A DNA stretch of 64,000 nucleotides from Agromyces intestinalis. Its GTDB lineage: Bacteria; Actinomycetota; Actinomycetes; Actinomycetales; Microbacteriaceae. Shown in pieces: positions 8,448 to 16,887 of this stretch. How positions within the stretch are numbered: the stretch's first letter is position 1; each line of letters starts with the position of its first letter. The position numbers were made by a program, and so were the translations under genes. The stretch lies in NCBI RefSeq assembly GCF_008365295.1, contig NZ_CP043505.1, positions 3,410,001-3,474,000 on the forward strand, read 5' to 3'. The notes beneath the pieces are model-generated. The model was not told the DNA's origin. It searched no databases and was given only the letters and a program-made list of their open reading frames with translations.

Positions 8448-9089
8448 TCAGATGTCCAGCGTGTCGCCGGGCTCGAGGGCCACGTACTCGCCGCCGCCCT
8501 GCTCGGTCGCCCAGCGGAGCCGCGCGTTCGACAGGTCTTTGCCGGCCCGCGCGAGCAGCATCTCGTGCGTCGGGAACGCGCGACGCGGCGACACCGCGAT
8601 CACGTAGTCCATCGCCTCGCTGATCTTCATCCACGGCGCGGCTGCCGGCGCGGCCAGCACCTCGACCGGCACACCGGGTGCGACGAACGAGTCGCCCGCG
8701 TAGTACAGCGAATCGTTCACGAGAACCCCGACATTGTCGACCACGGGGATCGACGGGTGGATGACGGCGTGCGAACCGCCGAAGAAGCGCAGCCGGTACG
8801 GCCCGACCTCGACCTCGTCGCCGGGATCGACGCGCTGCACCTCGACGCCCTCGACGGCGGCGGCTCGCACGACTCCCTCGGGGCCGAAGAGCCGGGCACC
8901 GGGACTCTGCTCGAGGATGCGCCGCAACTGCTCGGGCGTCCAGTGGTCGTTGTGCTCGTGCGTGATGACGACCGCGACCGTGGCGGCCGCCTCGGTGATC
9001 GGCGTGGTGAAGGCTCCGGGATCGATGAACAGGCGCTGCCCGTTCTCGACGATCTCGAGCGCGGCGTGTTCGTGCTTGGTGAGGCGCAT
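8448..9089 (-). CDS. MBL-fold metal-dependent hydrolase
   Basis: A 213-residue metallo-beta-lactamase-fold protein of the UPF0173-like group. The metal-binding motif is THEHNDHW (HxHxDH) near residue 43, with further metal-ligand candidates in GGSHAVIH, YYAGDSF and the C-terminal PTHEMLLA. The protein starts MRLTKHEHAALEI, a start shared by this group. The substrate is unknown; relatives are general hydrolases of phosphoesters or lactones. The start is the ATG at 9089, since the much longer upstream reading shadows the lipid-kinase gene. It is convergent with the penicillin-binding protein gene and divergent from the next gene. Confidence 0.87.
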   Translation of the reverse strand: MRLTKHEHAALEIVENGQRLFIDPGAFTTPITEAAATVAVVITHEHNDHWTPEQLRRILEQSPGARLFGPEGVVRAAAVEGVEVQRVDPGDEVEVGPYRLRFFGGSHAVIHPSIPVVDNVGVLVNDSLYYAGDSFVAPGVPVEVLAAPAAAPWMKISEAMDYVIAVSPRRAFPTHEMLLARAGKDLSNARLRWATEQGGGEYVALEPGDTLDI

Positions 9090-9150
9090 ACGCCGAGCCA
9101 ACACCGCAACCGATGCGTCATGCAACCCGTTCGCCTGCGATGATCTCTGC

Positions 9151-10053
9151 GTGACCCGACACCCGAGACGGCTGCTCGTCGCCGTCAACCCGCTGGCCTC
9201 GTTCGGCCGCAACCGCGAGGTCGGCCCTGCCGTCGTCGCACGGCTCGTCGACGAGGGCCACGACGTGCAGATGCTGCGCGAGGCGAACTTCGAACTGCTG
9301 CGACGCGAGGCCGAGTCGGCGTTCGCGCAGGGCACCGACGGCGTGGTCGTGGTCGGCGGTGACGGCATGGTCTCGCTCGGCGCGAACCTCGTCGCCGGCA
9401 CCGGGGTGCCGCTCGGCATCGTCCCTGCCGGCACCGGCAATGATCTCGCGCGCGGGCTCGGCCTTCCGCACGACGACCCCGAGGCGGCGACCGAGGCGCT
9501 CGTCGCCGCGCTCGAACGCGAGCCGCAGTCCGTCGATGCAGCGCGCGTCGAGCACGGCGAGACGACGACCTGGTTCGCCTCGATCCTGTCGGCCGGCTTC
9601 GACGCGATCGTCAACGAGCGAGCGAACCGGATGTCCCGCCCCCGCGGGCCGAGCCGGTACACCCTGGCGCTCCTGCGCGAGCTCGCCACGTTCCGCCCGC
9701 GGCGGTACGCGATCACGATCGACGGCGAACGCCGCGAGCAGCGGGCGATGCTGATCTCGGTCGCCAACAACTCGTCGCTCGGCGGCGGCATGCGCATCGT
9801 GCCGCACGCCGATCTCTCCGACGGCCTGCTCGACGTGTTCATCGTGCATCCGATCAGCCGACTGCGGTTGCTGCGGGTGTTCCCGAAGGTATTCGCGGGC
9901 ACCCACATCGACCACCCGGCGGTCGAGTTCCGTACGGCGAAGCGGGTCAGGATCGAGTCGGATGACGCCATCGCCTATGCCGACGGCGAGCGCATCGGCG
10001 CGCTGCCGGTCGACATCGAGGTCGTTCCGGGTGCCCTCCGGGTGTTCCGCTGA
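9151..10053 (+). CDS. Diacylglycerol/lipid kinase family protein (YegS-like)
   Basis: A 300-residue DAGK-catalytic-domain kinase. VAVNPLASFGRN starts the nucleotide-binding domain, VVVGGDGMVS is the ATP-binding GGDG motif, and PAGTGNDLARGLGLP is the second signature. The C-terminal lobe has NNSSLGGGMRIVPHADLSDGLLDV, typical of DgkB/YegS. The enzyme phosphorylates a lipid such as diacylglycerol at the membrane face, linking lipid turnover to phosphatidic acid; the exact substrate is not decidable. The GTG start at 9151 leaves the gene directly adjacent to, and divergent from, the MBL hydrolase. Confidence 0.92.
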   Translation: MTRHPRRLLVAVNPLASFGRNREVGPAVVARLVDEGHDVQMLREANFELLRREAESAFAQGTDGVVVVGGDGMVSLGANLVAGTGVPLGIVPAGTGNDLARGLGLPHDDPEAATEALVAALEREPQSVDAARVEHGETTTWFASILSAGFDAIVNERANRMSRPRGPSRYTLALLRELATFRPRRYAITIDGERREQRAMLISVANNSSLGGGMRIVPHADLSDGLLDVFIVHPISRLRLLRVFPKVFAGTHIDHPAVEFRTAKRVRIESDDAIAYADGERIGALPVDIEVVPGALRVFR

Positions 10054-10070
10054 GCGGGTCGGCACTCGAT

Positions 10071-10099
10071 TTGGAACAGCCTCGGAACTGTGCCATACT
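10071..10099 (+). promoter_or_regulatory. Probable promoter of tRNA-Glu
   Basis: TTGGAA (10071-10076) and CATACT (10094-10099) are 17 bases apart, about 38 bases before the tRNA. The element is preceded by CTCGAT as in the tRNA-Gln promoter, so CTCGATTTGG is shared. Confidence 0.6.
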
Positions 10100-10137
10100 C
10101 TTCGAGTTGCTGAAACGGAACCGAGTTCCGAAGACAC

Positions 10138-10213
10138 GGCCCCATCGTTTAGCGGCCTAGGACGCCGCCCTCTCACGGCGGTAGCGCGGGTTCAAATCCC
10201 GCTGGGGTCACCA
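10138..10213 (+). tRNA. tRNA-Glu (anticodon CUC)
   Basis: The acceptor GGCCCCA (10138-10144) pairs with TGGGGTC (10203-10209), the discriminator is A and CCA is encoded at 10211-10213. The anticodon stem CCGCC/GGCGG closes the loop CTCTCAC with anticodon CTC, reading GAG. The T arm has GGTTCAAATCC. It stands alone with its own promoter and terminator. Confidence 0.96.
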
Positions 10214-10229
10214 ACGGCAATATCGGCTG

Positions 10230-10264
10230 AAAGCCCTCGCGCGAGCGAGGGCTTTCGTCGTTTC
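10230..10264 (+). terminator. Intrinsic terminator after tRNA-Glu
   Basis: AAAGCCCTCGC (10230-10240), a four-base loop and GCGAGGGCTTT (10245-10255) form an eleven-pair perfect hairpin followed by CGTCGTTT. It starts 17 bases after the CCA end. Confidence 0.85.
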
Positions 10265-10293
10265 CGGAGGCTGCATTGTGCCGCCGACGGGCC

Positions 10294-10332
10294 CGTGACA
10301 TCCGGCCGTGACATCCGCCCGTGACATCCGGC
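10294..10332. repeat. Three 13-base direct repeats
   Basis: The core GTGACATCCG occurs at 10295, 10308 and 10321, a strict 13-base period, between the tRNA-Glu terminator and the convergent gene. No function is evident. Confidence 0.7.
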
Positions 10333-10352
10333 CCCTGAACTCAGACTGGGAT

Positions 10353-10388
10353 GTCGAGGCCGGCCCGCCGACGCGGGCCGACCTCGAC
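10353..10388. terminator. Strong hairpin, probable terminator for the minus-strand YqhA-type gene
   Basis: A 16-base stem (10353-10368 against 10373-10388) has one mismatch and loop CGAC, beginning eight bases past the stop of the minus-strand gene. There is no U-tract, as is common for high-GC actinobacterial terminators. Confidence 0.6.
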
Positions 10389-10395
10389 GACGGCG

Positions 10396-11130
10396 TCAGG
10401 GTCGGTCTGCTCCGGCCCCGGCCGTCTCCAGCCGGGCGGATGCCTCGAGCTCGGCGAGCTCGTCGACCGGGCCGGGCGCGTACGGCACGGCGACCCCGTC
10501 GTGGATCTCGAGCGGGGCGACGCGGTGGTAGCTCATGCGATCGATGAGCGCGAGAGCGAGCGCGCTCAGGATGAACACGCAGTGGATGATCACCTGCCAC
10601 AGCACGCCGTCCCAGGTGTAGTCCTGCCCGGTCTCGGTGCCGGCCGCGACGCCGTTCGACATGTCGCCGACCTCGATGAACGTCTTCAGCAGGTGGATCG
10701 ACGAGATGCCGATGATCGCCATCGCGAGCTTGACCTTGAGCACGTTCGCGTTGACATGGCTGAGCCACTCGGGCTGGTCGGGGTGGCCGTCGACGCCGAT
10801 GCGCGAGACGAACGTCTCGTAGCCGCCGATGATCACCATGATGAGCAGGTTCGCGATCATGACGACGTCGATGAGGCCGAGCACCGAGAGCATGATGGTG
10901 GCTTCGTCGATCTTCTCGGGGTGCGCGATCACACCCTCGCCGAGGTGCCAGAGCTCGATCACGAACACGACCACGTAGATCGCCTGGGCGACGATCAGGC
11001 CGAGGTAGAGCGGTGCCTGCAGCCACCGGCTCGTGAAGATGAGGCCGCCGATGGCACGGCCCCACGGGGCGGTTCGGTGCACGGGGGCGGCGGGGGGAAC
11101 GGGGGACGGGGGCGTCGTACGGGCGCTCAC
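10396..11130 (-). CDS. YqhA/UPF0114 (TIGR00645) family membrane protein
   Basis: A 244-residue integral membrane protein. The opening FTSRWLQAPLYLGLIVAQAIYV is the family hallmark, followed by IDVVMIANLLIMVIIGGYETFVS and, after a hydrophilic loop with the conserved HVNANVLKVKLAMAIIGISSIHLL, a final helix VIIHCVFILSALALALID. The N-terminus has a proline-rich cytoplasmic stretch and the C-terminus is acidic. Function is not established for the family as far as I know. The GTG start at 11130 is preceded by AAGGAG. It is divergent from the TerC gene across 212 bases that hold the latter's promoter and riboswitch. Confidence 0.9.
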   Translation of the reverse strand: MSARTTPPSPVPPAAPVHRTAPWGRAIGGLIFTSRWLQAPLYLGLIVAQAIYVVVFVIELWHLGEGVIAHPEKIDEATIMLSVLGLIDVVMIANLLIMVIIGGYETFVSRIGVDGHPDQPEWLSHVNANVLKVKLAMAIIGISSIHLLKTFIEVGDMSNGVAAGTETGQDYTWDGVLWQVIIHCVFILSALALALIDRMSYHRVAPLEIHDGVAVPYAPGPVDELAELEASARLETAGAGADRP

Positions 11131-11175
11131 GGTTCTCCTTCTCGTGGGGCCTCCAGCCTAGGGGCGGGTTTCCGC

Positions 11176-11315
11176 TAGACTCCTGCGAAGCGAAGGGGAG
11201 TATCCCGCGAGGCCTCGGTCTCGGCCACGATCGTCAGTACGAGCGCCAGTGACGGAGCTCCGGGCGTGGCGGCGCATGCGATGCGCGACAGGGAGAGACG
11301 TTCGGGTCCTCGCCG
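11176..11315 (+). promoter_or_regulatory. Promoter -10 and probable yybP-ykoY Mn(II) riboswitch of the TerC gene
   Basis: TAGACT (11176-11181) is a good -10 placing the transcript start near 11188. Almost immediately the RNA carries GGGGAGTA (11195-11202), a GTCAGTACG element near 11231, a GC-rich stem and GGAGAGACGTTCGG (about 11292-11305). This order matches conserved elements of the yybP-ykoY manganese riboswitch. TerC-family exporters are a classic downstream gene of this riboswitch. The call is by eye, without a covariance-model score. Confidence 0.7.
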
Positions 11316-11342
11316 TACCCACCTCACCCTGAAAGGCCGTCT

Positions 11343-12380
11343 GTGCTCGACCTCCCGCTCTGGTTCGAAGTCGGATCCCTCGTCGTCCTCACCCTGATCC
11401 TCGTCGGCGACCTGCTGCTCGTCCTCAAGCGCCCGCACGTGCCGTCGTTCACCGAGTCCACGTTGTGGGTCGCCTTCTACGTCGGGCTCGCGCTGGTGTT
11501 CGCCGGCCTGATGTTCCTGCTCGGCGACGCCGAGCACGGCGGGCAGTTCCTCGCCGGCTGGCTGACCGAGTACAGCCTGTCGATCGACAACCTGTTCGTC
11601 TTCGTCATCATCATGGCGAGGTTCTCGGTGCCCAGGAAGCTGCAGCAGGAGGTGCTGATGGTGGGCATCATCATCGCGCTCATCCTGCGCGGTGTGTTCA
11701 TCCTGCTGGGTGCGTCGCTGATCGAGAACTTCAGCTGGATCTTCTACCTCTTCGGCGCGTGGCTGGTCTGGACCGCGATCCAGCAGGTGCGCGGCGACCA
11801 TGAAGACGACGACAGCGAGACCTTCATCGTGCGGATGCTCCGCAAGCGCGTGAACCTCACCGACGAGTACGACGGGGTGAAGCTGCGCACCACGATCGAC
11901 GGCACGCGCTTCTTCACCCCGATGCTCGTCGTGTTCGTGGCGATCGGCACGACCGACCTGCTCTTCGCGCTCGATTCGATTCCGGCCATCTTCGGCATCA
12001 CGCACTCGGCGTTCATCGTGTTCACCGCGAACGTGTTCGCGCTGATGGGGCTGCGTCAGCTGTACTTCCTGCTCGGCGGCCTGCTCGAGCGCCTCGAGTA
12101 CCTGAAGTACGGCATCGCGTTCATCCTCGCGTTCATCGGCGTGAAGCTCGTGCTGCACGCCATGCACGTGAACGAGCTGCCGTTCATCAACGGCGGCGAA
12201 CACATCGAGTGGGCACCCGAGATTTCGACCTGGATGTCGCTGGGCGTCATCGTCGTGGCGATGGCGGTCGCGACGGTCGCGAGCCTCATCAAGGCCCGCG
12301 TCGACGCGAAACGGCGCGGGAACAGGCTGCTCGACGAGGTGCCGCACTTCACCGAGGACGCGGGTCGGCGCGACCGCTGA
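11343..12380 (+). CDS. TerC/Alx family membrane protein
   Basis: A 345-residue polytopic membrane protein of the TerC (LysE-superfamily) group with about nine hydrophobic segments. It has acidic intramembrane motifs typical of the family: SLSIDNLFVFVIIMARFSVP and TTDLLFALDSIPAIFGIT, whose aspartates are proposed metal ligands. Relatives (Alx, MeeF/MeeY) export Mn(II), and the manganese-riboswitch-like leader supports that role here, possibly for metalating exported enzymes; this is inferred. The GTG start at 11343 is used; no strong Shine-Dalgarno sequence is visible, in keeping with expression control in the leader. The C-terminus is basic and cytoplasmic. Confidence 0.92.
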   Translation: MLDLPLWFEVGSLVVLTLILVGDLLLVLKRPHVPSFTESTLWVAFYVGLALVFAGLMFLLGDAEHGGQFLAGWLTEYSLSIDNLFVFVIIMARFSVPRKLQQEVLMVGIIIALILRGVFILLGASLIENFSWIFYLFGAWLVWTAIQQVRGDHEDDDSETFIVRMLRKRVNLTDEYDGVKLRTTIDGTRFFTPMLVVFVAIGTTDLLFALDSIPAIFGITHSAFIVFTANVFALMGLRQLYFLLGGLLERLEYLKYGIAFILAFIGVKLVLHAMHVNELPFINGGEHIEWAPEISTWMSLGVIVVAMAVATVASLIKARVDAKRRGNRLLDEVPHFTEDAGRRDR

Positions 12381-12436
12381 CCGCGGGGGTGTGCACGCCA
12401 GTCCGTAGCCGATCCTCCGCCTTGGTACGGTGGAGT

Positions 12437-12454
12437 GCCCGCGCGAGCGCGGGC
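12437..12454 (+). terminator. Hairpin between TerC gene and phosphatase gene
   Basis: GCCCGCG (12437-12443), loop CGAG and CGCGGGC (12448-12454) lie in the 107-base gap. It may terminate the TerC transcript or lie in the next operon's leader; there is no U-tract. Confidence 0.4.
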
Positions 12455-12487
12455 TGATCGGGCGAGCGCGGAAGGCGGAGGTGGTCG

Positions 12488-13339
12488 GTGACGACTGGCG
12501 ACGAGGGCACGACGGCGCTGCCCGATGAGTCGGCCGTGCTCACGCACAGCGCCCGCAGCGACGTCGGTCGCGTACGGCAGGTGAACGAGGATGCGGTGCT
12601 CGCCGAGGCGCCGGTATACGTCGTCGCCGACGGCATGGGCGGCCACGCCCGCGGCGATGCCGCGAGTCGGGCCGCGCTCGACACGTTCCGTCGGCACCTC
12701 GAGTTCGGTCGCCCGGTGCGGCCCGAGCAGGTGCTCGACGCGATCCATTCCGCGAACACGGCCGTGCGGGCGCTGAGCGCCGAGGGTGAGGAGGGCACCG
12801 CCGTGGCGGGCACCACGCTCGCCGGCGTCGCGCTCGTCGATGCCGGCGACGCGGGCGGGCTGCTCTGGATGGCCTTCAACGTGGGCGACTCGCGCATCTA
12901 CGGGTGGGACGGCCGGCACCTCGCGCAGGTGAGCGTCGACCACTCCGCGGTGCAGGAGTTGGTCGACGCGGGGGTGATCTCTCCCGATGAGGCCGAGCGC
13001 CACCCCGACCGCAACGTGATCACGCGCGCGCTCGGCGCCGACGACTGGGTCGACCCCGACGTCTGGTTGCTGCCGGCGGCCGGTCGCCAGGTGTTCCTGC
13101 TCTGCACCGACGGGCTCACGAAAGAGCTCGACACCGAGTCGATCGCCCGCATCCTCGCCGCGGGGGCGCACGGCAGTGCCGGCGAGCTCGTCGATGCGGC
13201 GGTCGCACGCGGCGGCCGTGACAACGTCTCGGTCGTGGTCGTCGAGTCCGAGATCGGAGAGATCGCCGGCCACGACGACGAGACCACGCGCGATCGCCCC
13301 GACGAGACCACTGCCCCGCGGCCCGAGGCGAACGCATGA
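12488..13339 (+). CDS. PP2C-family Ser/Thr protein phosphatase (PstP-like)
   Basis: A 283-residue cytoplasmic PPM phosphatase. Metal-binding and catalytic motifs are in order: SDVGRVRQVNEDAV, VADGMGGHARGDAAS, GTTLAGVAL, FNVGDSRIYGW, CTDGLTKEL and GRDNVSVVVVE. Unlike mycobacterial PstP it has no membrane helix, only an acidic tail of about 25 residues. It should remove phosphates placed by the kinase two genes downstream. GTG 12488 follows GGAGG at about 12476-12480. The stop overlaps the next start (ATGA), making this the first gene of a tightly coupled block. Confidence 0.93.
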   Translation: MTTGDEGTTALPDESAVLTHSARSDVGRVRQVNEDAVLAEAPVYVVADGMGGHARGDAASRAALDTFRRHLEFGRPVRPEQVLDAIHSANTAVRALSAEGEEGTAVAGTTLAGVALVDAGDAGGLLWMAFNVGDSRIYGWDGRHLAQVSVDHSAVQELVDAGVISPDEAERHPDRNVITRALGADDWVDPDVWLLPAAGRQVFLLCTDGLTKELDTESIARILAAGAHGSAGELVDAAVARGGRDNVSVVVVESEIGEIAGHDDETTRDRPDETTAPRPEANA

Positions 13340-14469
13340 TCGGATACCACCCCAGCGGGGGCGAGTGGCTGGCCGTCGTGCGCGGCGACTCGGTGCTCGT
13401 GGTGCCGCGCGGCGACGACGCGACGGTCGTCGGGCTCTGGGCCGCGCTCGGCGAGCCCGATGCGTTCGGGGCCGCCCTCGCCAGGCTCGCCCGCAACGGT
13501 CTCGCGGCGATGATGCCGTTCGCGCTGGTCGCCGGCGGTGGGCCGGGCGGTTCGCGTCGGGTCGCGGTGCGGGGCGGATGCGAGGTCGTCGCCGACGGTC
13601 AGGTGATCCGCGCGTCGGTCGCGAGCGGATGGCTCGAGCGCACGATCGAGGCGGCGGCCGCGTGGCAGGTACGCGTCGACGGCGAGACCGGCGACTCAGG
13701 CAGCGTCTGGCCGATCCGCGAGGCGGTCGTGCTCGCCGCGGGCGTGCGGTCGATCGACGATGCGGATGCCGCGGCCGAGCCGGCGAGCCCGCCGCAGCAC
13801 ACCCTCATTCCCGAGCCCGAGCCCGAGCCCGAGCCCGAGGAGGTCGTCGACGCGGCCGAGGACTCGACCGTCGTGATCGACCGCTCGGCGCTGCGCCGGC
13901 CCGATACGGCTCCCCGGTCGGCTGCATCCGTGCTGCCGGCTGCGGCGCCCGTGCAACCCGCCCCTGCGCCGCCCGCCCCGTCCGCAGTCGAGCCGACCTC
14001 GTTCGGGGGCGAGCACGACGGCGCCACGATCGTGGTGTCGCCCGCCGAGTTGCGCCGCGAGGCATCCGGTCGCCTGACGTCCGACGCGTCGGCCACGCCG
14101 CCGCCGCCCGAGCCCGCCCCGGCGGCCGCCCCCGCCGTTCGACTGCGCCTGCCGGGCGGAGCGCTCGAGCCGCTCGCGGGCGACGTCGTGATCGGCCGCT
14201 CGCCGAGCGTGAACCGCGCCGCCGGCACCCGGCTGCCGCGGCTGCTCACACTGGGCGCCGGCGACCCCGACATCTCACGCAGCCACGTGCGCGTGGGGCT
14301 CGAGGGCGGCACGGTCGTGGTCACCGACCTGCACTCGCGCAACGGCACGAACGTGCTGCAGCCCGGTCGGCCGCCGGTGAAGCTGCGGCCCGGAGAACCG
14401 ACCCCCGTGCTGATCGGCACCGTCGTCGACCTCGGCGGCGGCTGGAGCTTCGCGGTGGAGGCCGGCTGA
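13336..14469 (+). CDS. FHA-domain protein with disordered linker
   Basis: A 377-residue protein. Residues 1-140 form a small conserved-looking domain without a family I recognise (YHPSGGEWLAVVRGDSVLVV). Residues 150-280 are a low-complexity Pro/Ala/Glu linker with PEPEPEPE and two short TIVV/STVVI segments. Residues 285-377 are an FHA phosphothreonine-binding domain with GRSPSVNR, ISRSHVRV and HSRNGTNV, all key binding residues present. It probably docks phosphorylated partners or the neighbouring kinase. Its start overlaps the phosphatase stop by four bases and its stop overlaps the kinase start by one base. Confidence 0.9.
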   Translation: MIGYHPSGGEWLAVVRGDSVLVVPRGDDATVVGLWAALGEPDAFGAALARLARNGLAAMMPFALVAGGGPGGSRRVAVRGGCEVVADGQVIRASVASGWLERTIEAAAAWQVRVDGETGDSGSVWPIREAVVLAAGVRSIDDADAAAEPASPPQHTLIPEPEPEPEPEEVVDAAEDSTVVIDRSALRRPDTAPRSAASVLPAAAPVQPAPAPPAPSAVEPTSFGGEHDGATIVVSPAELRREASGRLTSDASATPPPPEPAPAAAPAVRLRLPGGALEPLAGDVVIGRSPSVNRAAGTRLPRLLTLGAGDPDISRSHVRVGLEGGTVVVTDLHSRNGTNVLQPGRPPVKLRPGEPTPVLIGTVVDLGGGWSFAVEAG

Positions 14470-16148
14470 TGCATCGCCCGGTCTCATCGCCTCCCGAGCT
14501 GCCCGGATACCGGTTCATCGAACCGCTCGGATCCGGCGGGTTCGCCGACGTGTTCCTGTACGAGCAGCGACTGCCGCGACGTCGGGTGGCGGTGAAGGTG
14601 CTGCTGGCCGAAGACCTCGCGGGCGACGCGCGCGCCCAGTTCGTGGCCGAGGCCAACCTCATGGCGCAGCTGTCGGCGCATCCGTATATCGTCACGATCT
14701 TCCACGCCGACGTCGCCGCCGACGGGCGACCGTACTTCGTCATGGAGTACTGCTCGGGTCCGAGCCTCGCCACCCGCCTGAAGCAGACGCCGTTCGCCGT
14801 CGACGACGCACTGCGCACGGGGGTGCGACTCGCCGGCGCGGTCGCGACCGCGCACGTCGCCGGCATCCTGCACCGCGACATCAAGCCAGCCAACGTGCTC
14901 ACGAACGACTACGGGTGGCCCGCGCTCACCGACTTCGGCATCTCCTCGACGCTCGACGGCGAACTGCCCACCCACACCATGACGATCGGCGATGTGCAGG
15001 GCACCGGCACCGGCCGGTCCGCGGTCGGCATGAGCGTGCCGTGGTCACCGCCCGAGCTGTTCGACGACGACCCGCGGCCCGACACCCGCAGCGACGTGTT
15101 CGCGCTCGCCGCCACCGTGCACACCCTGCTCGCCGGGCGCTCGCCGTTCGAGATCGCCGGTCGGTCGAACGGCACGCTCGACCTCATCGGGCGGATCGAG
15201 CGCGGGGCGATCACGCCGCTCGACCGGCTCGACGTGCCGCGCAGCCTCGTCGAGGTGCTGCGCACCGGCATGGCAGTGCGTCGTGAAGACCGCTACCAGA
15301 GTGCCGTCGAGTTCGCCCGCGCCCTGCAGCGGGTCGAGCTCGAGCTCGGGTACGCAGCGACCTCGATCGAGGTTCCGACGCTCGTCGAGCACGACCCGCG
15401 TTCCGACGCGGCGCGCGGCGATGCATCCGCGGGCGGGCCCGGTGAAGAGGAGACGCGGGCGCGCGCGGTGCAGACCGTGCACGCCCAGGCCGGGCCGCGG
15501 GCGCAGGCCGGGCCGACCGCCCCGACCGCGCCGACCGCGCCGTCGGACGCGGAGGCGACCCGGGCGCGGATGCCGCAGCGCGTCGACGCGCAGCCGGCCG
15601 CCGAGGTCGACGAGCGCACGGTGGTCCGCCCCGCGAGCGGCTCCGCGGCATCCGCTCAGCCCGGCGTGCCGCCCGCGTTCCCCGCCGCCAACGAGGCGAC
15701 CGTGGTGCGCACGAAGACCGCGCCGCTCGAGCGCCCGCGGCGGTCGCGCGCGGGGCTCGTCGTCGGCATCGTGGCCGGAGCGGTCGTCGTAGCCGCCGTC
15801 GTGGTGGGCATCGTGTTCTCGCTGGGAACGCCGATCGACGGCGGCACCGACCCGACGCCGGCGCCCGGGGAGGACGCGGTCGTCGCCGCGACGGTTCCCG
15901 CGCCGCACGTCGAACCGGGCGTGCTCTCGGCCGACGGCACCATCGCGACGTTCGAGGTCTCGCACCACGACGCAGCCGCCGACGACCGCTACCGATGGGA
16001 GCGCGCCGACGGCTCGGGCGGCATGCAGGTCTCCGAGGGGCCCGAGATCACGGTCGACGGCCTCGCGCCGGGTCAGACCGTCTGCATCGACGTCAGCGTG
16101 CAGCGCGGCAGCAAGACCTCGGAGGAGGTGCGCGCATGCACGCCATGA
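14469..16148 (+). CDS. Membrane Ser/Thr protein kinase (PknB-like)
   Basis: A 559-residue Hanks-type receptor-like kinase. The kinase domain (about residues 12-290) has GSGGFADVFL, lysine K43 in VAVKVL, H135-R-D137 in HRDIKPANVL, D155-F-G and SPPE. A long Ala/Pro/Gln-rich juxtamembrane region with threonines in repeated ATVVRT/RTVVRP motifs could be the phosphothreonine sites read by the FHA proteins. One membrane helix lies at about 428-450. The short outside domain (about 105 residues) ends with a Cys-containing segment resembling an Fn3 half and has no PASTA repeats, so the signal sensed is unlikely to be muropeptide in the usual way. Translationally coupled on both sides. Confidence 0.93.
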   Translation: MHRPVSSPPELPGYRFIEPLGSGGFADVFLYEQRLPRRRVAVKVLLAEDLAGDARAQFVAEANLMAQLSAHPYIVTIFHADVAADGRPYFVMEYCSGPSLATRLKQTPFAVDDALRTGVRLAGAVATAHVAGILHRDIKPANVLTNDYGWPALTDFGISSTLDGELPTHTMTIGDVQGTGTGRSAVGMSVPWSPPELFDDDPRPDTRSDVFALAATVHTLLAGRSPFEIAGRSNGTLDLIGRIERGAITPLDRLDVPRSLVEVLRTGMAVRREDRYQSAVEFARALQRVELELGYAATSIEVPTLVEHDPRSDAARGDASAGGPGEEETRARAVQTVHAQAGPRAQAGPTAPTAPTAPSDAEATRARMPQRVDAQPAAEVDERTVVRPASGSAASAQPGVPPAFPAANEATVVRTKTAPLERPRRSRAGLVVGIVAGAVVVAAVVVGIVFSLGTPIDGGTDPTPAPGEDAVVAATVPAPHVEPGVLSADGTIATFEVSHHDAAADDRYRWERADGSGGMQVSEGPEITVDGLAPGQTVCIDVSVQRGSKTSEEVRACTP

Positions 16149-16846
16149 CCCCGCTCCGCATCGAGTTCTGCGGCGAGTGGACGACCGTCGCCCCCGATCG
16201 CCCGTTCGGCATCGGTCGCGAGGCCGACCTCGTGATCGACGACAACCCGTACCTGCACCGCACCTTCTTGACGCTCGCCGCCGAGCACGGCCTGTGGTGG
16301 CTGCACAACGTCGGCCAGCTCCTGTCCGCGACGGTGTCGGATGCCACGGGCAGCGTGCAGGCCTGGCTCGGACCGGGCGCCCGGCTGCCGATCGTCTTCC
16401 CGACCCTGCACGTGATGTTCAGCGCGGGGGCGACCACCTACGACTTCACCGTGCACGCCGAGTCCGACTTCTACGCGACCACGTTGACGGCCGAGAGCGA
16501 CGTCGACGGCACCACGATCATGCCGATCTCACTCACCCCGAGCCAGCGGCTGCTCGTGCTCGCGCTGGCCGAATCGGTGCTGCGCCAGCCATCGGCCGGG
16601 CGCGCGACCGTGCCCTCCTCGGCCGAAGCGGCGGCGCGGCTCGGCTGGAGCATGACGACGTTCAATCGCAAGCTCGACAACGTGTGCGAGAAGCTCGACC
16701 GGTTCGGGGTCGACGGTCTGCGCGGGGGTCGAGGGCGGCTCGCGACGAATCGCCGCGCACGCCTCGTGGAGTACGCCGTCGCGACGCACCTCGTGAGCGC
16801 GGCCGACCTGCAGCTGCTCGACCGGAACGACCCGCAGGCCCCATGA
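16136..16846 (+). CDS. FHA-like protein with C-terminal helix-turn-helix
   Basis: A 236-residue protein. The first 90 residues resemble an FHA fold (GIGREADLVIDDNPYLHRTFLTL, then WWLHNVG), but the canonical S-x-x-H and N-G turns are replaced by YLHR and HNVG, so phosphothreonine binding is uncertain. The last 90 residues (TPSQRLLVLALAESVLR, SSAEAAARLGWSMTTFNRKLDNVCEKL) look like a helix-turn-helix similar to those in two-component and FHA output proteins. It could be the transcriptional output of the kinase module. GGAGGAGG at 16121-16128 sets ATG 16136. It overlaps the kinase stop by 13 bases. Confidence 0.78.
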   Translation: MHAMTPLRIEFCGEWTTVAPDRPFGIGREADLVIDDNPYLHRTFLTLAAEHGLWWLHNVGQLLSATVSDATGSVQAWLGPGARLPIVFPTLHVMFSAGATTYDFTVHAESDFYATTLTAESDVDGTTIMPISLTPSQRLLVLALAESVLRQPSAGRATVPSSAEAAARLGWSMTTFNRKLDNVCEKLDRFGVDGLRGGRGRLATNRRARLVEYAVATHLVSAADLQLLDRNDPQAP

Positions 16847-16887
16847 TGTGAGCTCCGACGCGGCGCGTCATGGGGACTCCTCCCCGT

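Noticed and set aside
10294-10332. Direct repeats after tRNA-Glu as an integration (att) site
   Set aside because: They do not match the tRNA 3-prime end, and no integrase or foreign gene lies near.
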